From contig CAUJRU010000136.1 of the NCBI GenBank assembly GCA_963277665.1, positions 62,001-126,000 on the forward strand: a stretch of 64,000 bases of DNA, written 5' to 3'. The translations under genes and the position numbers were made by a program. The notes beneath the pieces were generated by a model that was given only the letters and a program-made list of their open reading frames with translations, ran no database searches and was not told the DNA's origin. The DNA is from Viscum album (taxonomy: Eukaryota; Streptophyta; Magnoliopsida; Santalales; Viscaceae). Shown here piece by piece: positions 51,341 to 64,000 of the stretch (position 1 is the first letter of the stretch; each line of letters begins with the position of its first letter).

Positions 51341-52352
51341 TATATAGGAAACATTTAAGGAAAATAAAATTTAGGCACGACTCATCACAAACATTGGGGA
51401 CATTTCTGGGCATAATTTTCTGAACAAAAAGAGAAATATAAATTCGAATCCGACTTCAATCCAAAACATAACCATAAAGAATATATTAATCCAAAATACC
51501 ATGTTGATAAGAAAAAGAAATACAAGAAAAACAAAAAATTCTCTTTTTAAAATACCATTTCCATTCTAAATTTCAAACCCACATTCTTTCAAGGACACAT
51601 TTCAGAAAACCCAAACCCACATTTCCATCAAATTCAATTTCCAAAATCATTCCCTCCTCCAAAATCACCATTAAACAAACAAGTCCAACACTTAGGTTTT
51701 AAATAATCACCCATGGAGTCCTATTAACCATCGCACATGTGTTTCTATGTTTCCATCCATATGAACCAACACACACTTTCCATACAAACCCTTAAATGTG
51801 AAAGCATTCATAAAGAGCACCCAAGGTTATGCTCAGACCATTTATTTAGAAAATCCAAAAATTTATCCACATTTCCAATACCAAATGTTTTTAATTTTAA
51901 AACTTACTTTAAAAATTTTGATCAATTTTTAAAAAATAATTTTTATTTCAAAAACCACATCCATTTTCTAAAAAACAAGTTTACACCAACCTAAACCAAA
52001 GAGAACCACAATTTACACCAAACTGATGGAAAGAGGAACTAGTAATTATGTATAACCTGGAGAAATGGTAGTGAGCCATATCCTAAGTAAGAATAAACAA
52101 CAAGGAGGAGATTAAAACATGTACTCAGACTCCACATGGGTCACTAATCAAGGTGAAATCACAACATAACATCATAATTCCTCCATTTTCATCCCCCAAT
52201 CCAAAATAAAGGCAAAAGAATCAATTCCCCAACTACCCCTAGTAACACGGGGATAAGTATGAGTAAGGCTTCATGACGCCCTTCCCAATCCTACCTCCAA
52301 AGTCCTGACAGTCCTAATATTCACCTACCAGACATAACAAATAATAGAAACC
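51341..52352 (-). other. Outer element leader and gag N-terminus
   Basis: No clean frame. An open frame on the opposite strand (51737-51994) has no motif. It probably contains the decayed gag start and the untranslated leader. Confidence 0.4.
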
Positions 52353-52364
52353 CTCTATGATACA
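52353..52364 (-). other. Primer-binding site, tRNA-iMet type, outer element
   Basis: Minus strand TGTATCATAGAGG, a worn version of TGGTATCAGAG, four bases inside the LTR end near 52369. Confidence 0.6.
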
Positions 52365-54659
52365 TTTTTTTCATGAAACTACCCATTTTAACCCTAAATC
52401 GGTCACCCAATCCGATCTGGGATATAGATGAAAGGGCATTCCCAATCCCCACAGGTAAAAAACTAGTATCGAGCATCAAGTTAAAATAATAGATAAGGAC
52501 CTGGTCCATAAATATAACACAAATAAATCAATATAAACACAAAAAATAATAATATAAACAAGTAATGTTAAAATAGAATAGAGTTTTATAACAAAAACAT
52601 AACTCCAATTGAACTCATAGGTCACCACCGAACATAGAACCAAGCTCTCTCCAAGAGAGATCCAACACTAGAGAAACCTAAAACTAAAAGTAAAAAAGTA
52701 GACATGACCACTACAATTCTTAGTAGGCAACCACAATAGAATCCACGTATTTTCCTTTTCCAAAAACATTATATTAACACAATATTTAAGATAATGTTAC
52801 AAAAATAGGGTTTTCACATTTTACTTAGAAACCCTAGTCTTTCCCATTTAAAAAACAGACACACACCACATTTCATTTTACAAATAGATTATCCGTTTGA
52901 TACCAAAACTATAACAAATACCTATTCAAAAAAATATAGGAATGTGCTAAAAATAAATAAATAAATACATAAATACTGCAAGCTAAAAAATAAAAGCAAT
53001 GGAAAGTAAACAAGAATAAACAATTGAGTAACTATGAAAATTCCTTAATATATCTAGATTACCCCTATATGTACTTGGTTCGGATCCAGCTATTGGAGCA
53101 TGGTGAAGCCCCTATGTCTATAACCAACTGGCCATCCTAAACTAGCCAATATAGTAGCACATCCCACCTGGCCTATCCATATTCTAGAGGGTGCTAACCC
53201 ATCTAATCGATGATGATCATCAACCATCACTTGATCCTCTAAAAGATTCCCAAGAACCCTTAATAAATATACCTAAACTATGTATGTAGGATAAAATCAC
53301 ATGCATGAACAACCATACCTGTCGTCACCACACTTAACTACCCTAAACATGGACACCCTATATGATAACTCGTAAAGGGAAATCCAACCTATAGAGGTTC
53401 CAATTATATACATACATATACTTGTATCACTTCATATAAGGTGAAAAATGGGCCACCACTTTATTTAGACATTTAAATAATTTCATGGAAAACAAGAGTG
53501 CTTCCAATTAGGACATTAGATTTACAAAACCCAATACATTTAGTAAAAACATTTGAAAACTAATTACAAAAAAAACCAAATAGAACTACTATATTTTCGA
53601 TTCCAAATGGGGTTTTAAGTTCATAAACACTTACCTATAATGTTTCAAGCCAAATGGTCCATTATTTATGAAATATATTTAAACCAATAATCTCAAACCA
53701 CTTGAAGAGAAAAATTACAATTTGGAAAGACATGGGACTATCTGAAGAAAAATGGGAGGAAGGAGAGATAGGAAGATTTTAGAGGAAAAGTGATTAATAG
53801 TTCCATCTTCAATTGAATACACGTCCATGCGTGCACCTGGTGCATCTAGGGATGTCCCATCATCCAATAAAACCCTCTAAATTCCATGAATGACCAAAAA
53901 ACATTTTTAAAACTAACACTTTGTTTTCATACCAAACACATCATTCACACCTAATTTCCAAAAGTTCCAAAAAGAATTTTAGAAAAAAAAAATTCCAAAA
54001 AAACTTAAAACTCCATCTAAAAAATCATTTTTTCCATAGAAAATCCTAAATCACAATTCATAAATTTTAACACAATAATTATAATGGAAAACACAACACA
54101 AATAAACCAGTTTAGCTATTAAAACTAAAATTACATTTAATAAAACCATTTTTTGTTGTGTGTGTACTTAGGCATTATTGAAGATTAAACAAAACATATT
54201 TTTTTAGAAAATTCTATTACCATAATAAACCAAAATAGGGTATCCATAAGAATTATCAAGGAGTGAATCATATATAAAAATTCATTGAAACAAAATTGGG
54301 AATTTAATAAAACACATTTATCATTGACACAAATACACATAAACCAAGAATCATATCAAAAACTATTTCTAAAAAATTATACCAACATGAAATTACTATA
54401 ATAAAATAAATACATATATTATAAAGGTGAAAATCATGTTTAAAATTTAATTTAAAAAAATCCTTGCATTAATGGTTTTCTCTAGAAAGAAAAAATATCT
54501 AAACACCAACCTTACTGGTGTGTGAACGTGACAAAACTCTTGGATAAAGAATACTAGGTCCCCATATATGATCCAAAACCATCTAAGCCAAGAAAAAATC
54601 ATAAAGCATAAACCTACAAATTAGGGTTCAGTAATAGGAATAAACCCCTAAAAAAGACC

Positions 54660-54963
54660 AAGGAAGCTTGCAAAAGGGGGAGTTGGCCACGTGAGAGAGA
54701 AGCCACCACCAATGGAGAAGGGGTGGCTGCTGGAGGAGGGTGAGATTATGGAGGTGGTAGTAGGATGGAGGGGGTTTGGCTAGTCCAATAGCGCATGATA
54801 AGGATATGTGAGGTAGGGGTGTCACACGAGGGATTGTTGGAGGGAGGTTCCTCCCCCGGTGGAAGCACCAACTCGATAGAGGTCACCAGAGAGGAGGGAG
54901 TGTCGACAAGAGGGAAGAATAAGGTGAACTTGGAGAGGGAAGGGGGAGAGGGGGGGGGGGGGG
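54660..54963 (+). repeat. Purine-rich island with G14 run in outer LTR
   Basis: Dense GGAGG/GGGAGAG words on the plus strand, ending with about 14 consecutive G (54950-54963). The equivalent island in the partner LTR is at 38450-38760, without the long G run. In element orientation it is a C/T-rich block about 540-840 bases into the LTR, a position where U3 promoter sequences lie. Confidence 0.7.
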
Positions 54964-55020
54964 TCACCTGGTTAGGGTATAGGAAATGGGGAAACCCTTT
55001 AGGGTTTATAAAAAAAGAAA

Positions 55021-55024
<4 letters not shown>

Positions 55025-55051
<27 letters not shown>

Positions 55052-55052
55052 C
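55025..55052 (+). repeat. (AAT)n microsatellite
   Basis: About nine AAT units, with imperfect AAT/ATT tracts continuing to 55130. The partner LTR has a shorter version near 38800. Confidence 0.85.
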
Positions 55053-55501
55053 CATAATACTAATTATAATAAACTCTAATAATAAAAATAATAATTTCCA
55101 TAATAGTAATATTATCATTATTATTATTTTAAAACCACATTCCTTTTTATTTTATTTTAATTTATTTCTCATTTAATATTCAATTAAATTTTATTTATTT
55201 TGAAAACTGGGCAAACACATGGCTTAAACCCTACGCTGGCCACATCCTAGGCCCAACACCCTTGCATGGTTACCTACATGCAGATGCACGGTTGAGCAAC
55301 CTTGCTCCAACCGTGCCTAATGGTAATGTCCTGATGACAGGCCCTCATGCATGGTTATTATTAAACATGAACAACTCGTGTGTAGGACCCCTTATTGATC
55401 AAATTTTTTAAATTTCAATCTAAACGAGCCTAAAATTAAAACTGAGGATATGAGTAATTAAAATAAAAAAATAATTAAATTTTTCTGGTCAGGTTATGAT
55501 A

Positions 55502-58500
55502 GGATAAATGGTCGGTATTTATATAAAAAAGGGAGGGGTTTGATTAATAATTTCCTAACATTTTCCATAGTTGTATTGTTAAAAAAATAACAAAACATTT
55601 GGTGTCCCCTAGGATTCCCATGGAATATTACAAGGTAGATTGTTTTAGAATATATTCTTATTTTAAGGAAAAATTTTCAAAAAATTTATTATTCATAAAG
55701 TGGATGTGATTAATTGTCATAAATATTTGAACATGAAATCTAAGAATATCCTATAGGATTGGGAATGTTCTTTACTAGTTTTGGTAAATAATATTATCAC
55801 ATTAAAACTTAATTTTTAATGAAAAAAATATTTTCTATCAGGAAACTACTTTACATTATTTATTAAATTACATTTTTTGATATGATTTCATAATTCATAG
55901 AGTATATTCTTATTATATACAAATTTTTTTCTAATAATTATCCTTTACTATAAAATATTGAAAATTCAGATATGATGATTTTAAAAATTTATTTGTTATT
56001 AAAATTTATTTTTAAATATGAGAATATTAAATTATAAATTAAAGACATTATTTATTAAAAAATAATAGATTTAGTGGCATAATCATCATCTATACACTTA
56101 TAAAAAGACATTGGATATTGTAAATTTTTTATATAATTCATATTTAAGTAAATATTATTTTATATTAATATTTCATGAAAATATATTTTTGTTAAAATTC
56201 ATGAAAATATTATAAATGTGTATCTATTTTTGGAAATTATATATTTTCCAAAAAAATATTATTTATTTATTTTTATATAATATTATTTTTCATATATTGA
56301 CATTATATTCAAGATTATTTTATTATATTGTAATGAAAATAGTATTTATAGAACAAATATTTCATTTATAAAATGAATATTTATACTTTATAATATTCAT
56401 GTCTAGAAATATAAAACCTTATTACACTTGAATACAGCTATGGTGTCTGAAGGTGGTACATTAAAGGGTAGTCTTAGCTCACATCGATCTAGGGTTGATC
56501 TCTACTGTCTTGAAATTTTCCCTGTTTAGGTTATTCAGAAACCTAACTTATAGGTTTTCTAGGGATTGGTTAATAATGAACAATAAAAATGCAACCTTTA
56601 TCCCATGATCTAAAAAAATGGTTCATAATTCATGATTTTACTATACGATTCCACTCATTTCTCAATTAATTATCATATATGTCTCTGAATTTCATCTAAT
56701 ATACATTGATTCTAATGATCAAAATATAAATGCTATATTAAAATGGTCATAATTCATAGTGTTCATAACTCCCAATAGTCATAATTCCCAATGGGATTTT
56801 TTGTTTTCTATATCCATTTATTTCCTCATTTTTATTCATTCATATATTACATAAATTTCTATCAATTTTCAATATTATTTTTTTCAAAATTATTATTACA
56901 TAAAAAAGTGTTTCAATTTTTACATTGTAGTTTATGAGTGTAATAATCATTAGTGATCACGATTATCAAGTTTTACTATACTAGTTTTTTATTTGTTCTA
57001 TTTATTTATTTCATTTTAATATTGTTCATTTCAATTGGTTTAAAGTTTTTCCCAAAATTTTATTTTATCAATTAATGAAATAGCCTTTTATCACTATGTT
57101 TTATAATATACCACATTTCATAATATTCTAGACATATATGAATAAAAGAGAGGTTATATATATGAATTTCCAAACTGATTCAATATTGGTCAAAATGTAT
57201 GGTTTATATTAGAGTTTTGGTGAATTTTAAGGATGATTTGTTTTATGAGGTTCCATATTCTTCTATTATAGTTAAATTTTATTGATTTGGTGACATTTCA
57301 TCATATTTTTTTAGATGTTTAACATCTATTACATGAGGTACATCAATATTATGTTTTGTGTTTTCAATTTATAATATGTTTTTGTTTATTTATTTAAAAT
57401 TTTAGATGTTTTTTTTGATGTTTTGTATGAATTTATATAGGTGAAAAGTTGAAATATGATTAGGGTATTCTATAAAACTTCTATATTATATCATGTATGG
57501 AAGTGTTGGAGTTTCTGAGAAGGAACATTATTTGGAAATAAATGTGAAAATATATGTGATTTTGGATTTTTTGGGACATATACATTTTCTTTAATGGAAT
57601 ATTTTTTTCCAATCAATATAGAACAAACTTGTCTCCCAAGGATATGATTAGAGTCACTCTTATAGTTGGGGAACATTTTGTCAATATTTATGGTGTAAAT
57701 ATGTGAAGAAATTAACATCACTTGATAAATCATTATTTTATTTAAATTATAATTTTAAATCAATATTTTTTCATCCTATTATCTATGATATTTAATTTTA
57801 GGAATCATTTTGGTACTTTTTGGTGATCCTTAACCTCTGAAGACCAATTTAATTAATTCATTTATCATCAAACCCTGTAGGTTAAAGGTAAGAGAAATAT
57901 TATACATCCTTTTCCAAATATGATTATTTCCCTTGTCAGATATCCATATATTAGGGATTCAATATGCAAATCTATAGTATTAACCATTTAATGGAAATTC
58001 ATTAATGAGATTATTTTAAGGAATGAGAAAGGGAGTCAAGAATGGCTAGATCATGTACAATTTATTCGGGTTCATGTAGATATATTTAATTGTAGGTGTA
58101 TCCTAATTTTTATCCATTAAATATAGTATCTTAGAGAATTAATTTTCTGAAATTATTTTCCTATATTCTCAAATAAAACATTTAATGACTTTTTTCTTAG
58201 AAAGTGATTTGATTTAAAAATTGATGGATTTATTTGTTTTTCATGAAATACTATTTTTATCTATGATTTAAAATTGATATTTTTAATTTACATCTTAGTG
58301 GTATTTTAGTGAATGATTTAAATAATTAATTTATTATTATTTACTCAATGGGGCTGATACTTCATTATATATAGGATTATGTGAGTTCGCATTGTATTAC
58401 AATATGACTAGATACGTTGAAAAAATGGTTGAGTTCCCTTTAAGGGTTCCTTGGATTTATATAAATGTGAAAACTTAAGTAGTATGTCAATATTAATCTC

Positions 58501-60950
58501 ATGAGTTATTACTATTCCTAGTTGGATGCATGCATGTGTGTGTGGATTGATTTTTATGGAGGTTAGGAACATGTTATTTTACTACATAGCTTGTATAGGA
58601 AAAATAATGTTTTCTTTTGTTTCCTTTTGAAAATCAATATTTTTCCTATAAAGTTAGTGAAAATATAAAATCAAAATAACACTTTTTAATTAAATTTCAC
58701 TTCCATGATATTTATAAAGAAAAAATACTTTTGGAAATTGTATTTATTTTTAGGGACATTTTTGTGTGTAGTGGATATTATTATTGGTGCACATGTGAGA
58801 CCATGAGTGTGTGGATTATAGGAATAGTGTTGTTGTAGACTTATGAATGATATTACTATGGTTCATTTATAGTGAATCTGAGAGAGAATACATATTTAGG
58901 TTCACCTAGGCTAGTTATTATTCCACAAAAAACTATGTTTCCAAAAAAACATAGGTTAGAGCTCCCCCATCTCAAACAATTATGTTCATATTGTTACAAA
59001 ATGATTTTTTTTATTTCAAACTAATGAATTTCTAATATTGATTATTTGTTTAACTCGTGTTATACTTAATTATAATTAATTATATATTTACAATTTCACT
59101 TATCATTACAGCTAGTTTTTTTAAATAAAAAGGTTTTATAAACAGATTTTCTATGAAATGATTTTCAAAATATTTTTTTCCAATCAAAATATTTTCCATT
59201 AATTTTTGAAATTGATATATATATTTAAGGTCATTTCTAAATAGGATTTTCCTAACCCTTTCACATTCCACTGAGAGCATGAATTATTTATTCTATATGA
59301 ATAATATAAAGGTAAATTATTTACATCTCATAGAAGGGCCCCTTGATGATTATGTTGTCTTCCATGATCTGGGTGGTAGTGGATGTAGACCACATGATGT
59401 AGGAATCATCATGAAATATTTGGATCCTATAAATTTTGGGTATCATGGGATGTGATGTTGAGTATATTAAAATATGACATGAGATTTACTATGACTCTCT
59501 AGTTTATTTATGTGATTTATAGGTTATTATAGATTTTTATATTTTAATGTTTCATATGAATTTATATTATTATATTTCTACTTTTTAAAAAAAAAATTGG
59601 ACTATTTTATATTATATATTCTATTAATTTTATGTCATATAAATCTAATATATATATGGTTCATATGAGTATCTAGAATGGAATTCTTGGAATTTATTAT
59701 TTGATTTGGGTGGTGAAATAATAACCATGGTTCGAAATTGGTAGATAGGTTCTTGTCCTTATCCTACGGTGATCGATAATCTACCCCATGCCTTATGAAA
59801 TTATTACCCTAGGGACATGATTGTTGATAAGTGTGGGTTCTTTAGAAATTTTTATTATTCCAAACTTTTTATTTGGGGCATTTTGGAAATATAGAGTAGG
59901 GTGATTAGGACTCAAATGATTGTGAAAGGTTGATCTTAGATAGCTCTTCTTCATACCACACCTTGAGTTACCATGGTAATTAGGATGATTTTTTTGTTAA
60001 ATTTTTTCATGAGTAATTTTTTGAGTTTTGAAAAGTTTTCATTCTTTTATGTGATTTTGGATGATTACTTGTGTAACATTTATTAATGATATTTAAATAT
60101 GAAATATGTATTCATTTTATACTTATGTATGAGGGGACATATAATAATTTAAGGGAAAATCCATAGAGAGTATCCCACCATCGTGTCCTCCTTCGGAATA
60201 CACAATCATTAAATAAGTCACTTACATCATTCACACTCCAAAGTGACATAGTGATCCAAGGTATGATTGGTCAACATATCATGTCTAGAAGTTCACAAAG
60301 GTTAATTTTAAAACATTTAAGGGTTAACAGGGGAATTACTAATTGAAAAAGATGAACATAATGATCAACTATATCATTTAATTACACTAGACAAATTATA
60401 AATCAAAGATACGATTTTCAATGTATGAGTTTTAAGGGATGGGTCCAATGTTGCAGGACTTAATGGTGTTGGATAAGCTACAGTATAATCATACGTGGAA
60501 TGTGATTAAGGAGATGTTTAACAAAAAATTATATATATTGGATTTTTATTAGAGAATTCGTAGGATTTTGTGACCATGGATGATGGTGATCAATCAACGA
60601 TGGATTATTCATCTCTATTTTTTGAGCTACAATATCATTCACACAATCACATCCAGAAATAATACTTCAAGCCATGTGATTTTTCAATGGGTTTTAATCC
60701 ATGGATAATGTGTAATATTTTTTTTATTTGTATGCCTATAAATCCTATGGGGGGTAACATTATGGTATTTCCAAGATAGTTATTTTTGGGATGATAGATA
60801 TGATTCATTCCCACACTTTCATGGTAGAGATATATATATCCTCTCCAAGTAAAAAAGGGAATTGTGAGTAGACACAATATCATATTAGAAGGATTTCGTA
60901 GTGCTCCTTTCTCATCCAGTGGATTCCTTAGGATGAAATCCAGATATTCT
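55502..60950. other. AT-rich stretch, T+G-rich on the plus strand, no genes
   Basis: Begins with GGATA, the right target duplication of the outer element. No coding region supported; the open frames at 57491-57733 and 59080-59280 (minus) lack motifs. T exceeds A and G exceeds C over much of it, the opposite of 31000-34277. Confidence 0.5.
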
Positions 60951-60959
60951 TTATGAATT

Positions 60960-61430
60960 TGGCATAATAGGGAATACTAAGCATCATTTCATGGAATTTA
61001 TAAGGGCCTTCCACTAGTGTGGTTTTATTGGACATCATCAGTGGAATTTCTTGTTCTCTCCATATGGAAGCAGTGTATATTCCTCTTATTACAAGGATTA
61101 TAATGTGTAGTTGGATGTATAAAAAAATGGGCACCTCATACCAAGGTGAAATAGGACTGACATTATACCAAGAAATATCAATATTGATGCATATTTGGGT
61201 GCATTTATATAGAAGAGAATGAGTGAGTGTGGCTAGAGGTCGGGAACATCACTTTCAGTGGTATAATTTTTATTACAACATCTAGGTATTTTTCTCCTTT
61301 ATTCATATGTGAATATCTTTCTATTGTATCATTTATTCTAACTAATGAATTTGGACTGTTTTCAATGATCATTATTTATGTCATCAGTATGTCTAACACC
61401 TTGATAGGTAGGATAGAGTAGGGTTATATA
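60960..61430 (+). pseudogene. Faint Ty3/gypsy integrase relic
   Basis: The open frame at 61019-61222 reads MYKKMGTSYQGEIGLTLYQ. It lines up with the 'CQRMG.PT..DEMPL.PQ' segment after the integrase zinc finger of Tat/Athila-side plant Ty3 elements. Just upstream, HHFMEFIRAFH*CGFIGHH recalls 'GGH…K…LQ.GFYWPT'. Downstream, IIFITTSRYFSPLF and NEFGLFSMIIIYVIS recall 'RYIITATDYLTKW' and 'FG.P..IISD'. Each match is weak, but their order and spacing are right. The frame shifts several times. It is on the opposite strand from the other elements. Confidence 0.42.
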
Positions 61431-64000
61431 TTCTTAGATTTTGTATTGATCATCTTAGATACTGTAGTTGTTTGGGACTTTCATATTCTCAATTTGAATA
61501 TAATTGACCTTATCATCATCATTTTTTCGAGTTTGGAGTTAATTATAATATTTACTGCTTCTAATAAAACAGATTGTTTCTCTCTTCTAATGAGAGAGGT
61601 TGTGTATTTCAGGGTGATTATGGTTTAAGGATATATGGGCTAGGTTCGATTGTTCTTTAGTATGTGAAATAATTTTATTAATTTTTTGAGTTTTTTATGA
61701 TTTCATTGAACATTTTTTTGTGAATATCTTCTATTAGAAGTGGATGGGTACCCTATATAATTTCTAAAGAATTTTCATATTCACACCCCCATTAGTGGTT
61801 GTGTTTACTACCTCTATACTCCTCATGGTGTTCCCAGTAACCATTCTGTCATATTTTATCAAATATTCTATTTTAATGGAGTTAGTGATTCAGTTATAAG
61901 TTAACGAGATTAATAGATTCATCTTTCTAAGCATGTCACTCTAGGCATACTAGGTGTTGTTTTCAAATAAAAAAAATAAGGAAATAGATGACCATGAATC
62001 CAATTTAATGAAAATGGTGATAAAGTTACTCCTTACTTGAATGAATGGTTTTTTATATTTACTCAGGGGTGTTATGAGGTATTTAAATATATTATTATAT
62101 CTATAGTACCACTATTTAATGATTCACTAGTCGAATATTCCCAAAATAACATTACAAAGGTGGATATTAAAAAATCTTCACAATGCTATTATATTCGAGA
62201 TAAGATTTTTGGGGGATAGATGGTTTCTATTGTGAAATTTTTAGAGTGACCCATGAATGTGAATGAGATTTAATGAATATTTATTAAAAAAATATATTAT
62301 ATTCAATTTTGTAGAAATTTCTCAAACATTCATATCCTTTGAAAGATATTACCCAAAGGGTGTGATCATTTTAGGAGACAATAATGATATTAAAATCTAC
62401 TAATTATCTTATTCCCTTCTAACATGGTAGAGAATAGAATATATATTCTGATTCCTTGTGAATGGGGACTTTTTTAACTTGATTAATGGTATAACGCACA
62501 TCAGTTCTCCCTCATGAATAAATTACCCCACTCTTGTCCTCAAAGTGGTGGTAGTGATGAATTCTCTAACAATGGGTCTCCACTTACTCTTTGGGGAGAG
62601 GTTCACCATGTAATCGGGTCATAGTAGTTTTAAATATATCATTACCAAATGAAATTTTGATTTCATATAGAGGATATGGGTATATTACCTTCAATGATTC
62701 GGTTTTTACATAGAATACACTCTCTAATGTTATAATATGGGTACTAATATATTATGAAATTAATTATATACATAGAATGTGAAATAGAATATGGAAGAAT
62801 AGGTATTGATTTAATTTTTCATTGTGCTTCACCTAGAGGTAGAAAAGGAATGTTGACGGGTTAAATTTAATACTATGTAAATCACCCAATTCCATGATGA
62901 TCATATTAATCGTGGATAGTAAGAAGACCCAGATTGTCAATGGAATAAAGGATTATTAATGGTGGGTTAACTAACCAATATTGGTAATCTGATGAAATCA
63001 TATATATTCAGAAGAAGGTGATAGTACTTTAGATTTTAAGAAGTATTTAATGAGTAATGTTCCCCACACTATAAAGGTCATTAACTTTTGAGCTACAAAA
63101 AATGATCTAGAATCTAAAATACTGATAAGGGTGACTTAGGATAAAATGATATATTTTTTACTTTTCCTCTCAAATAATAATTTCTCAAAGCTTCAATGAT
63201 AAGTATCATATGTCATCTAGGGTGTTTTAAATTCTCAATATCTTTGTTTTGAAACCATATGTGATCCCTATGGATTTTTTATTGTATTTATACTATATCT
63301 ATATTGAAATAATTGAACGTGGGTTATCATTGATCAAATAATTAAATAATTTAATTTATTTCAAATTAATGGGACTTTTATGTTGATGGAAAATGGAAAA
63401 TGTCATATGAGATAGTTTATTTAGAATCACAGTGTTCTTAAATAGATAATTTCATATCATGACCCATTTTTTACATATCATTTATTTCAGGGATTTATAG
63501 TGGCATCAGGATATCATTTAGACATATACAAGGTCTACCATATGTATACAGATGAAATGATTGGTAGAGTTAACTAGATTCATGAGGTTGTATTAGAAGA
63601 TTTCATCATTGATTTAATTTCCTCATATGAAAAGAAAATATCATTGGATAAATTTTCCTATAATAATATCTACAATGATAGGATAACCATTTCACCCTTA
63701 TAACCCCAATACATATAGTTATTCAAGTCATTTCTTGATATACAGAGATAGGTGATCATTTATTCTTATTGATGATAGTTTTTTTGGAAATAAAAATCAT
63801 TGTTTAATTGATTAATAAAATTATACATATATATCATAGGAAAGAAAATTTTCCATTATCTAATGTTCTTAACCTCGGGAGTTTGATGCTGGTGATTGAG
63901 TGTTTCTCATGGTCTCTATAAATCTAGGGAATACTAATTCTAGAAGTAGGGTACGATTCCATAACATTAAATCAGGCCTTTAGAAATTGTAGAAAATATG
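61431..64000. other. AT-rich stretch without recognisable genes
   Basis: It may contain further decayed remains of the element at 60960, but I could not identify any domain. The small open frames (61446-61628, 62037-62219) have no motifs. Confidence 0.45.

Larger units (their letters stand above)
36145..55501 (-). mobile_element. Outer Ty3/gypsy element, gag-only, interrupted by a nested element
   Basis: Two related LTRs flank a short internal part. The left LTR (3' LTR) is 36145-38950 plus 49478-49804; the internal part is 49805-52368; the right LTR (5' LTR) is 52369-55501. Orientation is minus, shown by the PBS next to the right LTR and a purine-rich tract next to the left one. The LTR begins TGTCACACCCTG in element orientation and ends TCATGACA, typical of plant Ty3/gypsy. 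Flanking bases are GGAGA (36140-36144) and GGATA (55502-55506), a near-perfect 5-bp target duplication. The internal region is only about 2.56 kb and shows gag but no protease, RT or integrase. The copy is therefore non-autonomous by design or has a deletion. LTR divergence is considerable, so the insertion is old. Confidence 0.8.
52369..55501 (-). repeat. Outer 5' LTR, uninterrupted
   Basis: Partner of 36145-38950 plus 49478-49804. Ends at GTCAGGTTATGATA (55501), aligned with GACAGGGTGTGACA. It shows what the left LTR looked like before the nested insertion: at 55160-55200 CTCATTTAATATTCAATTAAATTTT bridges the site. It contains a purine-rich island (54660-54963) ending in a run of about 14 G, and an (AAT)n tract at 55025-55052. 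Open frames within are not conserved between the LTRs. Confidence 0.8.

Noticed and set aside
1..64000. CRISPR arrays, tRNA or rRNA genes, host genes with exons
   Set aside because: Looked for and not seen; repeats present are LTR-internal, microsatellite or degenerate minisatellite, and all recognised proteins are retroelement proteins.

Overview
The window looks like intergenic DNA from a large plant nuclear genome. It is strongly AT-rich and has no host gene, tRNA, rRNA or CRISPR array that I can support. Almost everything recognisable is a dead transposable element: Ty3/gypsy chromovirus-type elements with tRNA-iMet primer-binding sites, a Ty1/copia element of the SIRE/Maximus type, and a plant LINE-type ORF1. 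All are full of stops and frameshifts. I cannot name the species.

Layout. Bases 1-4012 hold the 5' end of a comparatively young Ty3/gypsy element on the minus strand: start of gag, leader, primer-binding site and a 3.2-kb LTR. Bases 4013-18190 are very AT-rich. They contain an old tandem duplication of about 3.9 kb (near 8000-11150 and 11930-15700), and its second copy carries a GC-richer insertion of about 600 bp flanked by a 14-bp direct repeat. Bases 18190-20660 are a decayed copia gag-protease-integrase on the minus strand. Bases 20660-29850 are AT-rich with a degenerate 30-bp minisatellite (26147-26620) and an LTR-end fragment near 27363. Bases 29901-30975 are a LINE-type ORF1 fossil. 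Bases 31000-36139 are non-coding and C-rich on the plus strand, with a second patch of the same 30-bp minisatellite (34278-34486).

Bases 36145-55501 are the best structured part: one Ty3/gypsy element nested inside another. The outer element has LTRs of about 3.1 kb, only gag inside, and near-identical target duplications. Its left LTR is split at 38951 by a complete but dead chromovirus (38951-49477) with two 2.6-kb LTRs, PBS, gag, protease, RT/RNase H, integrase, a decayed chromodomain and a polypurine tract. Bases 55502-64000 are AT-rich with one faint Ty3 integrase relic near 61000.

Nothing here works together as a functional pathway. The biology is layered insertion followed by decay. 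The most unusual global signal is that GpC is depleted nearly as strongly as CpG in the old AT-rich parts. Several in-frame TAG stops sit where CAG would be expected, as plant CHG methylation and deamination would produce. All alignments and counts were made by eye and are approximate.
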